9,056 nt of DNA from JBEVEP01 sp040512755 (GCA_040512755.1 JBEVEP010000061.1:1-9056); one strand, 5' to 3'. Shown: positions 1-5,784, counted from the first letter of the stretch. Translations and numbers: made by a program. The notes: a model not told the origin generated them from the sequence alone.

Positions 1-1
1 T

Positions 2-58
2 CTTGCTCTCGGGGCGATGTGGCCCGCGGGTGTGCTGCGGGCGTTGGTTCGCATGTGA
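2..58 (+). CDS. Possible 3' end of a hydrophobic protein (partial)
   Basis: The window opens in a frame that reads LALGAMWPAGVLRALVRM followed by TGA at 56-58. The peptide is hydrophobic with a short basic tail, as at the C-terminus of a membrane protein or permease. Only 18 codons are visible, so family and function cannot be named. Another frame stays open longer through this stretch, but its translation is arginine- and cysteine-rich and runs antiparallel to no known family, so I prefer this one. This is weak evidence: a short open frame in GC-rich DNA can arise by chance. Confidence 0.3.
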   Translation, partial: LALGAMWPAGVLRALVRM

Positions 59-225
59 GAGCGCTCGATCGGCCGCCACGCAACAGCCTGTCTTCTACAT
101 TGCCGGTGAAACTATTCGATCACGCGAACGTAAATGCCTCGTGCGCGTGCAATCGCGTATGATGATCCTTGATGATGTGGGCCCGCTTTCGACGACTGTC
201 TGGCCAGGGTCCAAGTGGAGGCAAG
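59..225. other. Intergenic leader upstream of the secreted-protein pair
   Basis: This stretch of about 167 nt separates the possible upstream gene end from the first secreted-protein gene. It contains TTGCCG at 100-105 as a -35-like hexamer but no good -10 at the right distance. An AG-rich segment (GTGGAGG, 215-221) just before the ATG at 226 serves as the ribosome binding site. No RNA gene or strong hairpin was seen. Confidence 0.35.
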
Positions 226-552
226 ATGAAAACGGCATTTGTGGCAGCGTCATTGATTATTGTTGCGCTGCCGGCTCACGCAATCTCACGCTATACTTCG
301 ACGAGCATGGGCTGTGCTCAGGTCAGGGCGACGATCTCGGCCGAGGGCGCGGCGATCATGCGCTACAACTCGACGCGCAATCCGGGCCTCTCGCTCTACG
401 ATCGCTATGTTCGCAATGACCTTTTCTGCCAGCACGACGAATACGCGAAGACCGTATTCATTCCTGCTGCCGATACAAGGCAATGCCCGGTCTATCAGTG
501 CCAGAAAGTGGATATCGACGACGACTTTCCAGTTTTCCGGAGACGGCATTGA
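226..552 (+). CDS. Small secreted four-cysteine protein, paralogue 1
   Basis: The gene encodes a 108-residue protein of unknown function, probably exported to the periplasm. Residues 1-19 form a Sec signal peptide (Lys at position 2, hydrophobic core, PAHA before the cut), giving a mature start ISRYTST. The mature part has four cysteines at 30, 68, 87 and 92, which could form two disulphides, and a final pair spaced CPVYQC. An upstream in-frame ATG at 169 would spoil the signal peptide, so I chose the ATG at 226, preceded by GTGGAGG. The downstream gene at 704 is a paralogue with no gaps through residue 92 and about 70% identity over residues 20-92. I recall similar ISRYTST proteins as uncharacterised proteins in rhizobia; no function is known to me. 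The C-terminal tail ends in the basic run RRRH, which the paralogue lacks. Confidence 0.85.
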   Translation: MKTAFVAASLIIVALPAHAISRYTSTSMGCAQVRATISAEGAAIMRYNSTRNPGLSLYDRYVRNDLFCQHDEYAKTVFIPAADTRQCPVYQCQKVDIDDDFPVFRRRH

Positions 553-583
553 GGCAATACTCCGGGTCGCTGAGACCTGCCTC
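551..583 (+). other. Stem-loop overlapping the stop codon of paralogue 1
   Basis: GAGGCA (551-556) pairs with TGCCTC (578-583). An inner GGTC (565-568) pairs with GACC (574-577) around a 5-nt loop, and 8 unpaired bases lie on the 5' side. The last two bases of the TGA stop codon are inside the stem. There is no U-tract, so it is not a classic intrinsic terminator; it could be an mRNA 3'-end stabiliser or a partial terminator between the two paralogues. This is a paper fold only. Confidence 0.35.
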
Positions 584-703
584 TGCCCGCGACCGTCGAA
601 GGCGAGCGGGAGATTTGCCGCATCGTTGGCGCGCAAGTTGTTCAGCAGGACGGAGGGAAGAGGTCGAATAGTGCCTTGAACGCGCCGCCCTGACGGAGGA
701 GCG

Positions 704-1009
704 ATGATAAAGGTTGTTCTTTTCGTGACATTGCTGCTTTCGGCAATGCCTGCTGCCGCCATTTCCCGCTATACCTCGACGGCAATGAGCTGCGGGGACG
801 TCCAGGCGAGGATCCGTGCGGATGGCGCAGCCATCATGCAGTACCGATCGACGCGCAATCCAAACCTTCCGCTCTATGGCCGATACGTCCGGAGCGCAGC
901 CTTCTGCAACCGCGATGAGTGGGCAAAGACAGTCTATATTCCCGCTGCCGACCGTCGTCAGTGCCCGGTCTACGAGTGCGAGAAGCAGGACTTCGACTCC
1001 ATGTTTTGA
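704..1009 (+). CDS. Small secreted four-cysteine protein, paralogue 2
   Basis: The gene encodes a 101-residue protein of unknown function, the second copy of a tandem pair. Residues 1-19 are a signal peptide (Lys at position 3, leucine-rich core, PAAA before the cut) and the mature protein again begins ISRYTST. Cysteines at 30, 68, 87 and 92 match paralogue 1 exactly. Shared blocks include GAAIM, STRNP, RYVR, IPAAD and RQCPVY. The start is clear: ACGGAGGAG (693-701) lies just upstream of the ATG. The 151-nt gap from the first copy has its own hairpin, so the two may be co-transcribed or separately transcribed. The tail is acidic (QDFDSMF), unlike the basic end of paralogue 1, so the copies may have diverged in partner or target. 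The fold and role are unknown. Confidence 0.87.
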   Translation: MIKVVLFVTLLLSAMPAAAISRYTSTAMSCGDVQARIRADGAAIMQYRSTRNPNLPLYGRYVRSAAFCNRDEWAKTVYIPAADRRQCPVYECEKQDFDSMF

Positions 1010-1013
1010 CGCA

Positions 1014-1036
1014 CTCCGGAGGGAACCGGTTTCCGG
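1014..1036. terminator. Inverted repeat between converging genes (weak terminator candidate)
   Basis: CCGGA (1016-1020) can pair with TCCGG (1032-1036), or alternatively GGAA (1022-1025) with TTCC (1031-1034). It lies just after the stop of the second secreted-protein gene and 35 nt from the 3' end of the ogt-like gene, where a shared terminator is expected. There is no T-tract on either strand, so support is limited. Confidence 0.25.
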
Positions 1037-1070
1037 CTATCCCGAAATCGCTCTTCTCAGGGAGCGGGTA

Positions 1071-1628
1071 TCAGAAGCCAAACGAAGCCTGAGCGGGCGG
1101 GGGTGGCCCGACGTGAACGCCCTCCATCTCGAGCAGGCGCGTTTTCGTTGCGCTGCCGCCTGGCGCTGAAAAGCCGCCGATCTTGTTCCCCGCCGCAAGG
1201 ATTCGATGGCACGGAACGATGATCGGAACGGGGTTCTGGCCAAGCGCCTGGCCGGTGTCGCGCGCTTCGCCGGGATAGCCGGCGCGTACCGCGAGTTCGC
1301 CGTAGGTCGTCGTCTCACCAAATCCGAGCTTGCGTGCGGCATCATAGATCGCGAGCCTGAAGGCGTCGCAGCCCGCCAGATCCACGGGCGACTGCGAAAA
1401 ATCGACCTTCGCGCCGGAAGCATAGCGTTTCAGTAAATCGATCACCTGCTCAATTGGACCCGTCGGCACGCTCTCCACGCCATCGGGGAGGCGTTTCCGC
1501 AGCCGCCGTTCAGTCGTCGCGCGGTCACGCTCAGGCAACTGCAACTGGGTGACGCCTAGCTCGCTCCACGCAATACCCAGCCAGCCGATGGCCGTTTGAA
1601 CCAGACAGTAGTTTTGGACAGGAGACAT
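1071..1628 (-). CDS. ogt: Methylated-DNA--protein-cysteine S-methyltransferase (Ogt/MGMT type)
   Basis: This 185-residue protein removes methyl groups from O6-methylguanine (and O4-methylthymine) in DNA by transferring them irreversibly to its own cysteine, in the cytoplasm. The family signature is clear: NPVPIIVPCHRIL, with acceptor Cys140 in PCHR, Tyr109 in TTYGELA within the DNA-binding helix-turn-helix, and Arg123 in RDTGQAL, the position of the arginine finger. The N-terminal ~80 residues fit the short, poorly conserved N-terminal domain of Ogt. There is no Ada-type zinc or AraC domain, so this is the constitutive Ogt type rather than Ada. The start is set by AGGAGGAG (complement of 1635-1642), six bases before the ATG. 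The gene stands alone, convergent with the secreted-protein pair and divergent from the transglycosylase. The proline-rich C-terminus (GPPPPAQ) is an ordinary variable tail. Confidence 0.95.
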   Translation of the reverse strand: MSPVQNYCLVQTAIGWLGIAWSELGVTQLQLPERDRATTERRLRKRLPDGVESVPTGPIEQVIDLLKRYASGAKVDFSQSPVDLAGCDAFRLAIYDAARKLGFGETTTYGELAVRAGYPGEARDTGQALGQNPVPIIVPCHRILAAGNKIGGFSAPGGSATKTRLLEMEGVHVGPPPPAQASFGF

Positions 1629-1650
1629 TGTCTTCTCCTCCTAGGTTACT

Positions 1651-1672
1651 GGCCTTCTACCACAGGGAGGCC
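1651..1672. promoter_or_regulatory. Inverted repeat in the ogt upstream region
   Basis: GGCCT (1651-1655) and AGGCC (1668-1672) form a perfect 5-bp inverted repeat around 12 bases, 23 nt upstream of the ogt-like start codon. It could be an operator or a weak leader hairpin. I see no convincing -35/-10 pair nearby, so its role is unknown. Confidence 0.25.
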
Positions 1673-1782
1673 ATGTGTACAAATCAAGAACAAACCCAAA
1701 CCATTGTTAGAGCAGTCTATCCGTTCGTCCAGGGTTCAGACACCCGATTCCCGGTGAGTTGCTGACAGGCAGGGCATCATGT

Positions 1783-1825
1783 AAAGGAGGGGGAGGGCGG
1801 AGTGACGGTTGTCAGTGGGGATTGA
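1783..1825 (+). promoter_or_regulatory. Leader with strong Shine-Dalgarno and 7-codon upstream ORF
   Basis: AAAGGAGG at 1783-1790 is the best ribosome binding site in the neighbourhood, yet it lies 38 nt before the transglycosylase start. The nearest start it could serve is GTG at 1802, which reads only seven codons (MTVVSGD) before TGA at 1823-1825. That stop is three bases before the GTG of the main gene, in the same frame. An ATG-TAA start-stop pair lies just upstream at 1779-1784. The arrangement could couple leader translation to re-initiation at the lipoprotein gene, or it could be chance in a G-rich leader. Confidence 0.35.
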
Positions 1826-1828
1826 GGG

Positions 1829-2647
1829 GTGACTTTGCCCGGACTGCGAACATCTATTTTTTTAGGCGCGATATTGTCGCTGCTTGGGCTTTCTGCTTGC
1901 ACATCGACCGGGGGCGATGCGGCGGCGACCCTTGCGATGACATCAACGGCCGACCCGGCGCTGCCCGACACGGTTGCCGTTCTGCCGACGTCTTCCACCG
2001 CTGATCCGCAGGCTTTGGCCAGTGCGGGCGCCGCCGAAGCCAGCGTTCAGGCTGTCGCGGCAAGTGCGGGCACATCCGAGGCTCCCACCTTGGCCTCGGC
2101 GGGGGCCGCCAGAGCCGAAGCGCAGCCCATTGCCGGCACTCAGGCCAAACCGGCTGCACTGACCGTGGCGAGGGCCGCGCCCATCAGGGGAGCCGCAGCG
2201 ACTGCGCCTGCGGCCACCGAGGTGGCCTTCACACCCAACGCCTATGCCAAAGCCGACAGACCGCAAAGCGATCTGGATGCGCTCATCGCAAAATATGCCG
2301 CGGTCTATGAAGTGCCGGTGGAACTGGTGCGGCGCGTGGTGAAGCGCGAGAGCAATTTCAACCCTGCCGCCCGCAGCAGAAGCTACTGGGGCTTGATGCA
2401 GATCAGCCATGCAACGGCCCGCGGCATGGGCTACAAGGGGCCGGCGAAGGGTCTTCTCGATGCCGAAACCAATCTCAAATATGCGGTGAAGTATCTGCGC
2501 GGCGCCTGGCTGGTCGCCGGCGGAAATCACGACCAGGCGGTAAGGCTCTATGCGCGCGGCTATTATTACGATGCCAAGCGCAGGGGCTTGCTGGACGAGA
2601 CAGGGCTGGGCTCGGACCGCCGCAAGCGCATGGCGTCGAGTTTGTAA
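1829..2647 (+). CDS. Lipoprotein lytic transglycosylase (SLT domain)
   Basis: The 272-residue product is a predicted outer-membrane or periplasmic lipoprotein that cleaves peptidoglycan between MurNAc and GlcNAc to give 1,6-anhydroMurNAc ends. Residues 1-23 are a lipoprotein signal peptide with lipobox LSAC (lipidated Cys24). Residues 25-140 are an alanine/threonine-rich linker with internal repeats (STADP at 39-43 and 56-60; LASAGAA at 63-69 and 88-94), probably spanning the periplasm. The SLT domain covers about 149-250: catalytic Glu174 in KRESNFNP, GLMQ at 188-191, and LKYAVKYLRGAW. The usual AYNAG motif is replaced by YARGYYYDAK, as in some small alphaproteobacterial transglycosylases. 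The start is a GTG at 1829 with a poor adjacent Shine-Dalgarno; it is the first in-frame start after a stop at 1823-1825 and gives a good signal peptide. Substrate range is not predictable. Confidence 0.9.
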   Translation: MTLPGLRTSIFLGAILSLLGLSACTSTGGDAAATLAMTSTADPALPDTVAVLPTSSTADPQALASAGAAEASVQAVAASAGTSEAPTLASAGAARAEAQPIAGTQAKPAALTVARAAPIRGAAATAPAATEVAFTPNAYAKADRPQSDLDALIAKYAAVYEVPVELVRRVVKRESNFNPAARSRSYWGLMQISHATARGMGYKGPAKGLLDAETNLKYAVKYLRGAWLVAGGNHDQAVRLYARGYYYDAKRRGLLDETGLGSDRRKRMASSL

Positions 2648-2684
2648 CACGGCGATTCCCAAATCTGTTGCCGGCAAATCAGGG

Positions 2685-2706
2685 CCGCCTTCGGCGGGTT
2701 TGCTTG
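2685..2706 (+). terminator. Probable intrinsic terminator of the transglycosylase gene
   Basis: CCGCC (2685-2689) pairs with GGCGG (2693-2697) around loop TTC, followed by GTTTGCTT. The hairpin lies 38 nt after the stop codon. The stem is GC-rich but short and the T-tract is interrupted. Confidence 0.5.
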
Positions 2707-2743
2707 GACGCGAGCGTCATCACCAGCGACATCGATACAACCG

Positions 2744-2770
2744 CTGGGCATTGCCCAGTTGTTCCAACAA
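2744..2770 (+). promoter_or_regulatory. Adjacent palindromes upstream of the winged-helix gene
   Basis: Two perfect inverted repeats abut. CTGGGCATTGCCCAG (2744-2758) has 6-bp arms flanking ATT. TTGTTCCAACAA (2759-2770) has 5-bp arms. They overlap a weak sigma70-like pair, TTGCCC (2751-2756) and TAGACT (2773-2778), 16 bp apart. They could be operators, or the first a second terminator hairpin for the gene to the left. Confidence 0.35.
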
Positions 2771-2796
2771 GTTAGACTTTTGGATGCTGCTGCCAG

Positions 2797-2817
2797 CCCC
2801 CTCAGGTTCCGTGGGGG
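2797..2817 (+). repeat. C5/G5 inverted repeat in the leader
   Basis: CCCCC (2797-2801) and GGGGG (2813-2817) can form a 5-bp stem around an 11-nt loop, 60 nt before the ATG at 2877. It would be part of the mRNA leader if transcription starts near 2785. Function is unknown. Confidence 0.3.
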
Positions 2818-2841
2818 AAACTATCATTTCGAAATTTTTTT

Positions 2842-2852
2842 GATACGGTATC
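2842..2852 (+). promoter_or_regulatory. Palindrome GATACGGTATC just upstream of the winged-helix gene
   Basis: GATAC-G-GTATC is a perfect 11-bp inverted repeat ending 24 nt before the ATG at 2877, and it follows the run of seven T's at 2835-2841. Its position suits a repressor site or a leader element, possibly for the downstream product itself. The binding partner is inferred, not shown. Confidence 0.35.
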
Positions 2853-2876
2853 CTGGGGTTGGTTGGGAGCAGACGA

Positions 2877-3323
2877 ATGTCCAATGCAAAGGTGCTAATC
2901 AATACGCATTCGGGAACCATTGAGCTCGAGGGAGAGGATTCTTTTGTCCGTACATATTTGGACAAGCTGATTCCGATCATCGAACGGGCGCCTTTCGGCA
3001 CTGGCCGGCCGGCCATGCCGGGCGATGCCCGTGTTGACGAGGCAGAACCGCCGAAATCACGCACGCGACGAGCCACGCAGACACCTGCCGGCGAGTCGTG
3101 CCGCGACCGGGTGAAGAAACTGCGGGACGAAGGTTTCTTCAGCGAACGCCGCGGCATCAGCGAAATCGTGCTTGGTTTGGAAGAGCGGGGCCACAGTCAT
3201 AATGTGAACCAGGTTGGGGCCGCCCTAACCACCATGTATGAGCGTCGCGAAATTCTGCGCACGCCGGTGGAGGGCAAGTTCAAGTATCACTGGGACACAG
3301 GAGCGCACTCAGTGGCGGCATGA
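2877..3323 (+). CDS. Uncharacterised protein with probable C-terminal winged helix
   Basis: I do not recognise a named family for this 148-residue cytoplasmic protein. Three parts can be seen. Residues 5-36 (VLINTHSGTIELEGEDSFV and the following YLDKLIPII) look like a small beta-hairpin-plus-helix module. Residues 40-75 are a proline- and charge-rich linker. Residues 76-139 (RDRVKKLRDEGFF, ISEIVLGLEERGHSHN, VNQVGAALTTMYERREILRT, GKFKYHW) have the helix-helix-helix-wing order of a winged-helix DNA-binding fold. The wing would be around 125-138. The start chosen is ATG 2877, with GGGAG seven bases upstream; a TTG at 2859 is possible but has no ribosome binding site. Several palindromes in the upstream gap would fit autoregulation. 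It has no membrane segment or signal peptide. A regulator is the best guess; an adaptor in a mobile or defence module cannot be excluded. Confidence 0.75.
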   Translation: MSNAKVLINTHSGTIELEGEDSFVRTYLDKLIPIIERAPFGTGRPAMPGDARVDEAEPPKSRTRRATQTPAGESCRDRVKKLRDEGFFSERRGISEIVLGLEERGHSHNVNQVGAALTTMYERREILRTPVEGKFKYHWDTGAHSVAA

Positions 3324-3392
3324 GGCGCGGGGGGATGGACGGTATCGACCGGCCATGACTCGCGCGACTGCAACCGGGACGTTTTCAACTCC

Positions 3393-3408
3393 GCCTGGGT
3401 CGCCAGGC
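3393..3408. terminator. Hairpin between converging genes
   Basis: GCCTGG (3393-3398) and CCAGGC (3403-3408) form a perfect 6-bp stem with a GTCG loop, midway between the converging winged-helix and methyltransferase genes. No T-tract follows on the plus strand, and the minus strand has only the weak GTTGAAAAC context. It is a candidate shared transcription end. Confidence 0.35.
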
Positions 3409-3441
3409 TGGGGCCGCTACAGTATTTAGCGCCGCTTTGGT

Positions 3442-3460
3442 GGAAGCCGCTTCGGCTCCC
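3442..3460 (-). terminator. Hairpin just after the methyltransferase stop (weak)
   Basis: AGCCG (3445-3449) pairs with CGGCT (3453-3457) around CTT, extended by GG/CC across one mismatch. It begins three bases after the stop codon of the minus-strand methyltransferase. It lacks a U-tract, so it may protect the mRNA 3' end rather than terminate. Confidence 0.3.
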
Positions 3461-3463
3461 GCG

Positions 3464-4279
3464 TCACATTGGCTTGCGCGCCGAAATGAATATGGCCTGC
3501 AGCGGCATGCGCGCCGGATCGCTGCCGAATTCGCGTCGAAACTCCCGCAGGAGCGTGTCCACGACCTTCTGAGGTTCGATTCTGCCACGCTCCCTGATCT
3601 GATCGATGAGCGGATTGCCGAAGACGGCGGCGCGCGCGAAGGCCGCAATATCGGCGATCTCCTTCGTCCGGCTGACCACCGACGCGGTAACGCCGGTGAA
3701 GCCCGCCTCCAGAAGCATCTCCTTGAGCGGGTCGATCTGGCTGCATGAGAAGGGCACGCGGTAGAATTGGGGCGGATCGGTCGCGAAGAAGCTTCCCGCT
3801 ACCTCATGCGCGATCCGGCCGAACGGATTGTAGCGATGCGCGTCCCAGACGCTGAAAAGAAAGTGGCCGCCTGGGGCAACCACGCGCCACGCCTCTCGGC
3901 AGGACTGCGGTTTGTCAGGAAAGAACATCAGGCCGAACTGGCAGACGATCAGGTCGAAGCTGCTATCGGCAAAGGGAAGTGCGGTGGCGTCGGCGGGCTG
4001 GAAGGAGACCGTCTCGCCGTCCCGGAACTTGGTGCGGGCGATCTCGAGCATCGGCGCGTTGAGATCGGTCACGGTCAATGTGGCCTTGGCCGGGATCGCG
4101 TCGCGCAGCCGCCGCGTGACGATGCCGGTGCCGGCGGCGGTCTCCAGCACCCGCGCCGGGGCTAATGCGGCGGCGCGCTGGGCCATGTCGGCGGCATAGT
4201 CGACGAAGATGACGGGCCCCAGGCCTTCGTCATAAAACTGCGGAATGTTGCCGATGAAGCTTGCGGCATCGCTGGTCAT
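3464..4279 (-). CDS. Class I SAM-dependent methyltransferase (Methyltransf_11-like)
   Basis: This 271-residue cytoplasmic protein should transfer a methyl group from S-adenosylmethionine to an unknown small-molecule substrate. It has the class I Rossmann motifs: motif I VLETAAGTG (44-52) for SAM binding, the acidic end of beta-2 in TDLNAPML (Asp72), PADATALPFADSSFDLIVC (95-113) with the motif after the adenine pocket, and the post-motif EAWRVVAPGGHFLFSVWD (129-146). The order and length match UbiE/COQ5-type Methyltransf_11 proteins, but nothing identifies the substrate. The chosen start, ATG at 4279, follows GGGAGG with a six-base gap; a longer in-frame start exists at 4336 but lacks support. 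The gene is convergent with the winged-helix gene and divergent from the DUF899 gene, so it is probably monocistronic. The C-terminal half (about 175-271) is the variable lid and substrate region. Confidence 0.9.
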   Translation of the reverse strand: MTSDAASFIGNIPQFYDEGLGPVIFVDYAADMAQRAAALAPARVLETAAGTGIVTRRLRDAIPAKATLTVTDLNAPMLEIARTKFRDGETVSFQPADATALPFADSSFDLIVCQFGLMFFPDKPQSCREAWRVVAPGGHFLFSVWDAHRYNPFGRIAHEVAGSFFATDPPQFYRVPFSCSQIDPLKEMLLEAGFTGVTASVVSRTKEIADIAAFARAAVFGNPLIDQIRERGRIEPQKVVDTLLREFRREFGSDPARMPLQAIFISARKPM

Positions 4280-4316
4280 GATCAGCCTCCCGACGCCCCC
4301 GCAGAGACTGATAACC

Positions 4317-4350
4317 CCAATTGGCCAGGCGTCCAACTACCAATGCCTGG
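4317..4350. promoter_or_regulatory. Palindrome and inverted repeat in the methyltransferase/DUF899 divergent region
   Basis: The 270-nt gap between the divergent genes holds CCAATTGG (4317-4324), an 8-bp palindrome, abutting CCAGGC (4325-4330) and GCCTGG (4345-4350), a 6-bp inverted repeat with a 14-nt spacer. They lie 38-71 nt upstream of the methyltransferase start and could be an operator. No convincing promoter hexamers were found in the rest of the gap. Confidence 0.3.
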
Positions 4351-4549
4351 CGGGATGGGTTTCACAAGCATCTCGTTGCCACGCCTGTTCCGGTCTGGCT
4401 ATTGAACGAAAGGTGGGAAGCGGGGCGATGGTCGGCACTCTGTTAAGTGATTTATCTGGCGTCTGCATCCACTCTGTCGGAACAACGGCGCGCTCGACGT
4501 CCTTGATAGAACATGCCCGTCCGGAAGGCAGAGACAGAGGAGACGAAAG

Positions 4550-5296
4550 ATGGCCGGCTTTCCCAACGAATCCGCAGAATACCGCGCCGCGCGCGACCGG
4601 CTGCTGGAAAAGGAGATCTGGCTGCGCCGAGCCATGGAAGAGGTGGCGGCCGCCCGCCGCGCGCTGCCGCAGGGCGGGCTGCTGCCGCAGGACTATGTGT
4701 TCGACTGCGTCGATGCCGGCGGCAAGCCGCGGAAGGTGAAGTTTTCGGAGCTATTTGCACCGGGCCGCGATACGCTGATCGTCTACAACATGATGTTCCC
4801 GCGCCATAAGAACGACGATCGGGCGCAGCCCTCGACCGGACCCTTTGCGGCAATGCCGCGCAAGGAAACGCCGTGCCCTTCCTGCACCGCGCTGCTCGAT
4901 CAGCTCGACCCGGCGGTCAAGCATCTCATGCCGGCAGGTTTCAGCTTCGCCGTGATCGCGCAGGCTCCGATCGAGCGGCTGGCGTCCTATGCGACGGAGC
5001 GCGGCTGGAAACACATGCGGCTTTTGTCGTCGGCGCACAACAGCTTCAAGCGCGACTACCACGCCGAGTTCGAGGATGGTGAGCAGGCGCCGATGCTGAG
5101 CGTGTTCCGGCGCGGGCCGGACGGCATCCGCCATTTCTGGAGTTCGGAGATGCTGTTTGCGCCCTCGGACCCCGGCCAGGACCCGCGTCATGCCGGCACG
5201 ATCGAGCCGCTATGGACGCTGATGGACTTCACGCCCGAAGGGCGGCCGGATTTCGACGAGCAGGTGGAGTACCAAAGCGAAAGTTGCTGTCACTAG
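4550..5296 (+). CDS. DUF899 family thioredoxin-like protein
   Basis: The 248-residue product belongs to the DUF899 family (COG4312), predicted thioredoxin-fold proteins without an established reaction. Visible family features are the N-terminal helical region (ESAEYRAARDRLLEKEIWLRR), LPQDYVFD, the KFSELFAPGRDTLIVYNMMF strand-loop, and a cysteine pair in PCPSC (Cys109, Cys112) followed by LLDQLDPAVKHL. Next come FSFAVIAQAPIERLASYATERGWK and the closing DYHAEFEDGEQAPMLSVFRRG and LWTLMDFTPEGR. The CPSC motif is compatible with dithiol-disulphide exchange, and an unusual vicinal pair, ESCCH, ends the protein. There is no signal peptide or membrane span, so it is cytoplasmic. AGAGGAGA (4536-4543) sets the start. 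It is alone on its strand, divergent from the methyltransferase; a shared role with it is possible but unsupported. Confidence 0.9.
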   Translation: MAGFPNESAEYRAARDRLLEKEIWLRRAMEEVAAARRALPQGGLLPQDYVFDCVDAGGKPRKVKFSELFAPGRDTLIVYNMMFPRHKNDDRAQPSTGPFAAMPRKETPCPSCTALLDQLDPAVKHLMPAGFSFAVIAQAPIERLASYATERGWKHMRLLSSAHNSFKRDYHAEFEDGEQAPMLSVFRRGPDGIRHFWSSEMLFAPSDPGQDPRHAGTIEPLWTLMDFTPEGRPDFDEQVEYQSESCCH

Positions 5297-5337
5297 GGCA
5301 GGACTTCCATAAGCAATGGCCACTTATGATTGCTGCC
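5297..5337. terminator. Inverted repeat between converging genes
   Basis: GGCA (5297-5300) pairs with TGCC (5334-5337), and inside it AGCAAT (5312-5317) pairs with ATTGCT (5329-5334) in an alternative register. It starts directly after the DUF899 stop and faces the 3' end of the minus-strand gene. There is no clear T-tract, so this is a weak bidirectional terminator candidate. Confidence 0.3.
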
Positions 5338-5382
5338 TGTGAGCATCTCGAGAGCGGCGATCTCAGGGTACAGCCCGGCTTG

Positions 5383-5784
5383 CTACGCGCCACGCTCGAC
5401 GGAGGCGCTTTCAGGCCGTTTCGGCGTGACGAGGAAGATTTCCGCCGGCGGAGTGACCGCACGCAGGTTGCTGCCGACGCGGACGGCGACAAGCATCGCC
5501 TTGAACTTGACCAACTGGGCAGAACCGCGAACCCGCCCGATGTCGATCGGGCGGTTGATGACAAGTTCGATCTTGTCCGCGTAGGTGCAGACGACACCGC
5601 GCATATTTGTCAATTCCACAGCTGACTGCGGAGACACGTTGCGGCCGATATGGGCGAGCGTCTCGTCCAGCTGCGCTTCTGAATTGCAGAAGAGACCGTC
5701 AATCCGGGAGACCTGGTCATCGGCGAAAGCGTTGCTGCAGGCATATGCAGCAAGTGCGAACAAGACCATGCGCTTCATGCTCAT
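5383..5784 (-). CDS. Small secreted protein of unknown function
   Basis: The 133-residue product has a good Sec signal peptide (MKR, then VLFALAAYA, cut after NAFA at about residue 21) and should be periplasmic. The mature part has two cysteines (33 and 66 in this numbering), which could form one disulphide. It is a mixed alpha/beta sequence (AQLDETLAHIGRN, VVCTYADKIELVI, FKAMLVAVRV) without a motif I recognise. The cysteine before the cut (YAC) is not a lipobox because position -2 is Tyr. Three in-frame ATGs (5796, 5784, 5778) are close together; GATGGGG precedes the latter two, and I took 5784, with 5778 equally plausible. The gene is divergent from the large regulator at 5924, with 139 nt between the two starts, so the regulator may act on it; that is position only. 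Confidence 0.75.
   Translation of the reverse strand: MSMKRMVLFALAAYACSNAFADDQVSRIDGLFCNSEAQLDETLAHIGRNVSPQSAVELTNMRGVVCTYADKIELVINRPIDIGRVRGSAQLVKFKAMLVAVRVGSNLRAVTPPAEIFLVTPKRPESASVERGA

Noticed and set aside
3..419. Plus-strand open frame at the window start overlapping the first secreted-protein gene
   Set aside because: It overlaps the true gene in another frame, starts at a poor TTG, and its sequence is Arg/Cys-rich without a domain.
286..762. Antisense open frame across the secreted-protein pair
   Set aside because: It spans two genes and their gap and contains no family signature; the paralogy of the plus-strand genes shows which strand is coding.
1071..1628. Annotating the methyltransferase as Ada
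   Set aside because: There is no N-terminal Ada zinc domain or AraC-type helix-turn-helix; only the Ogt/MGMT core is present.
1943..2677. Antisense open frame of 244 codons over the transglycosylase gene
   Set aside because: The plus strand has a lipobox and SLT catalytic motifs; the antisense product has no recognisable feature and mirrors the Ala-rich linker as Gly/Arg-rich sequence.
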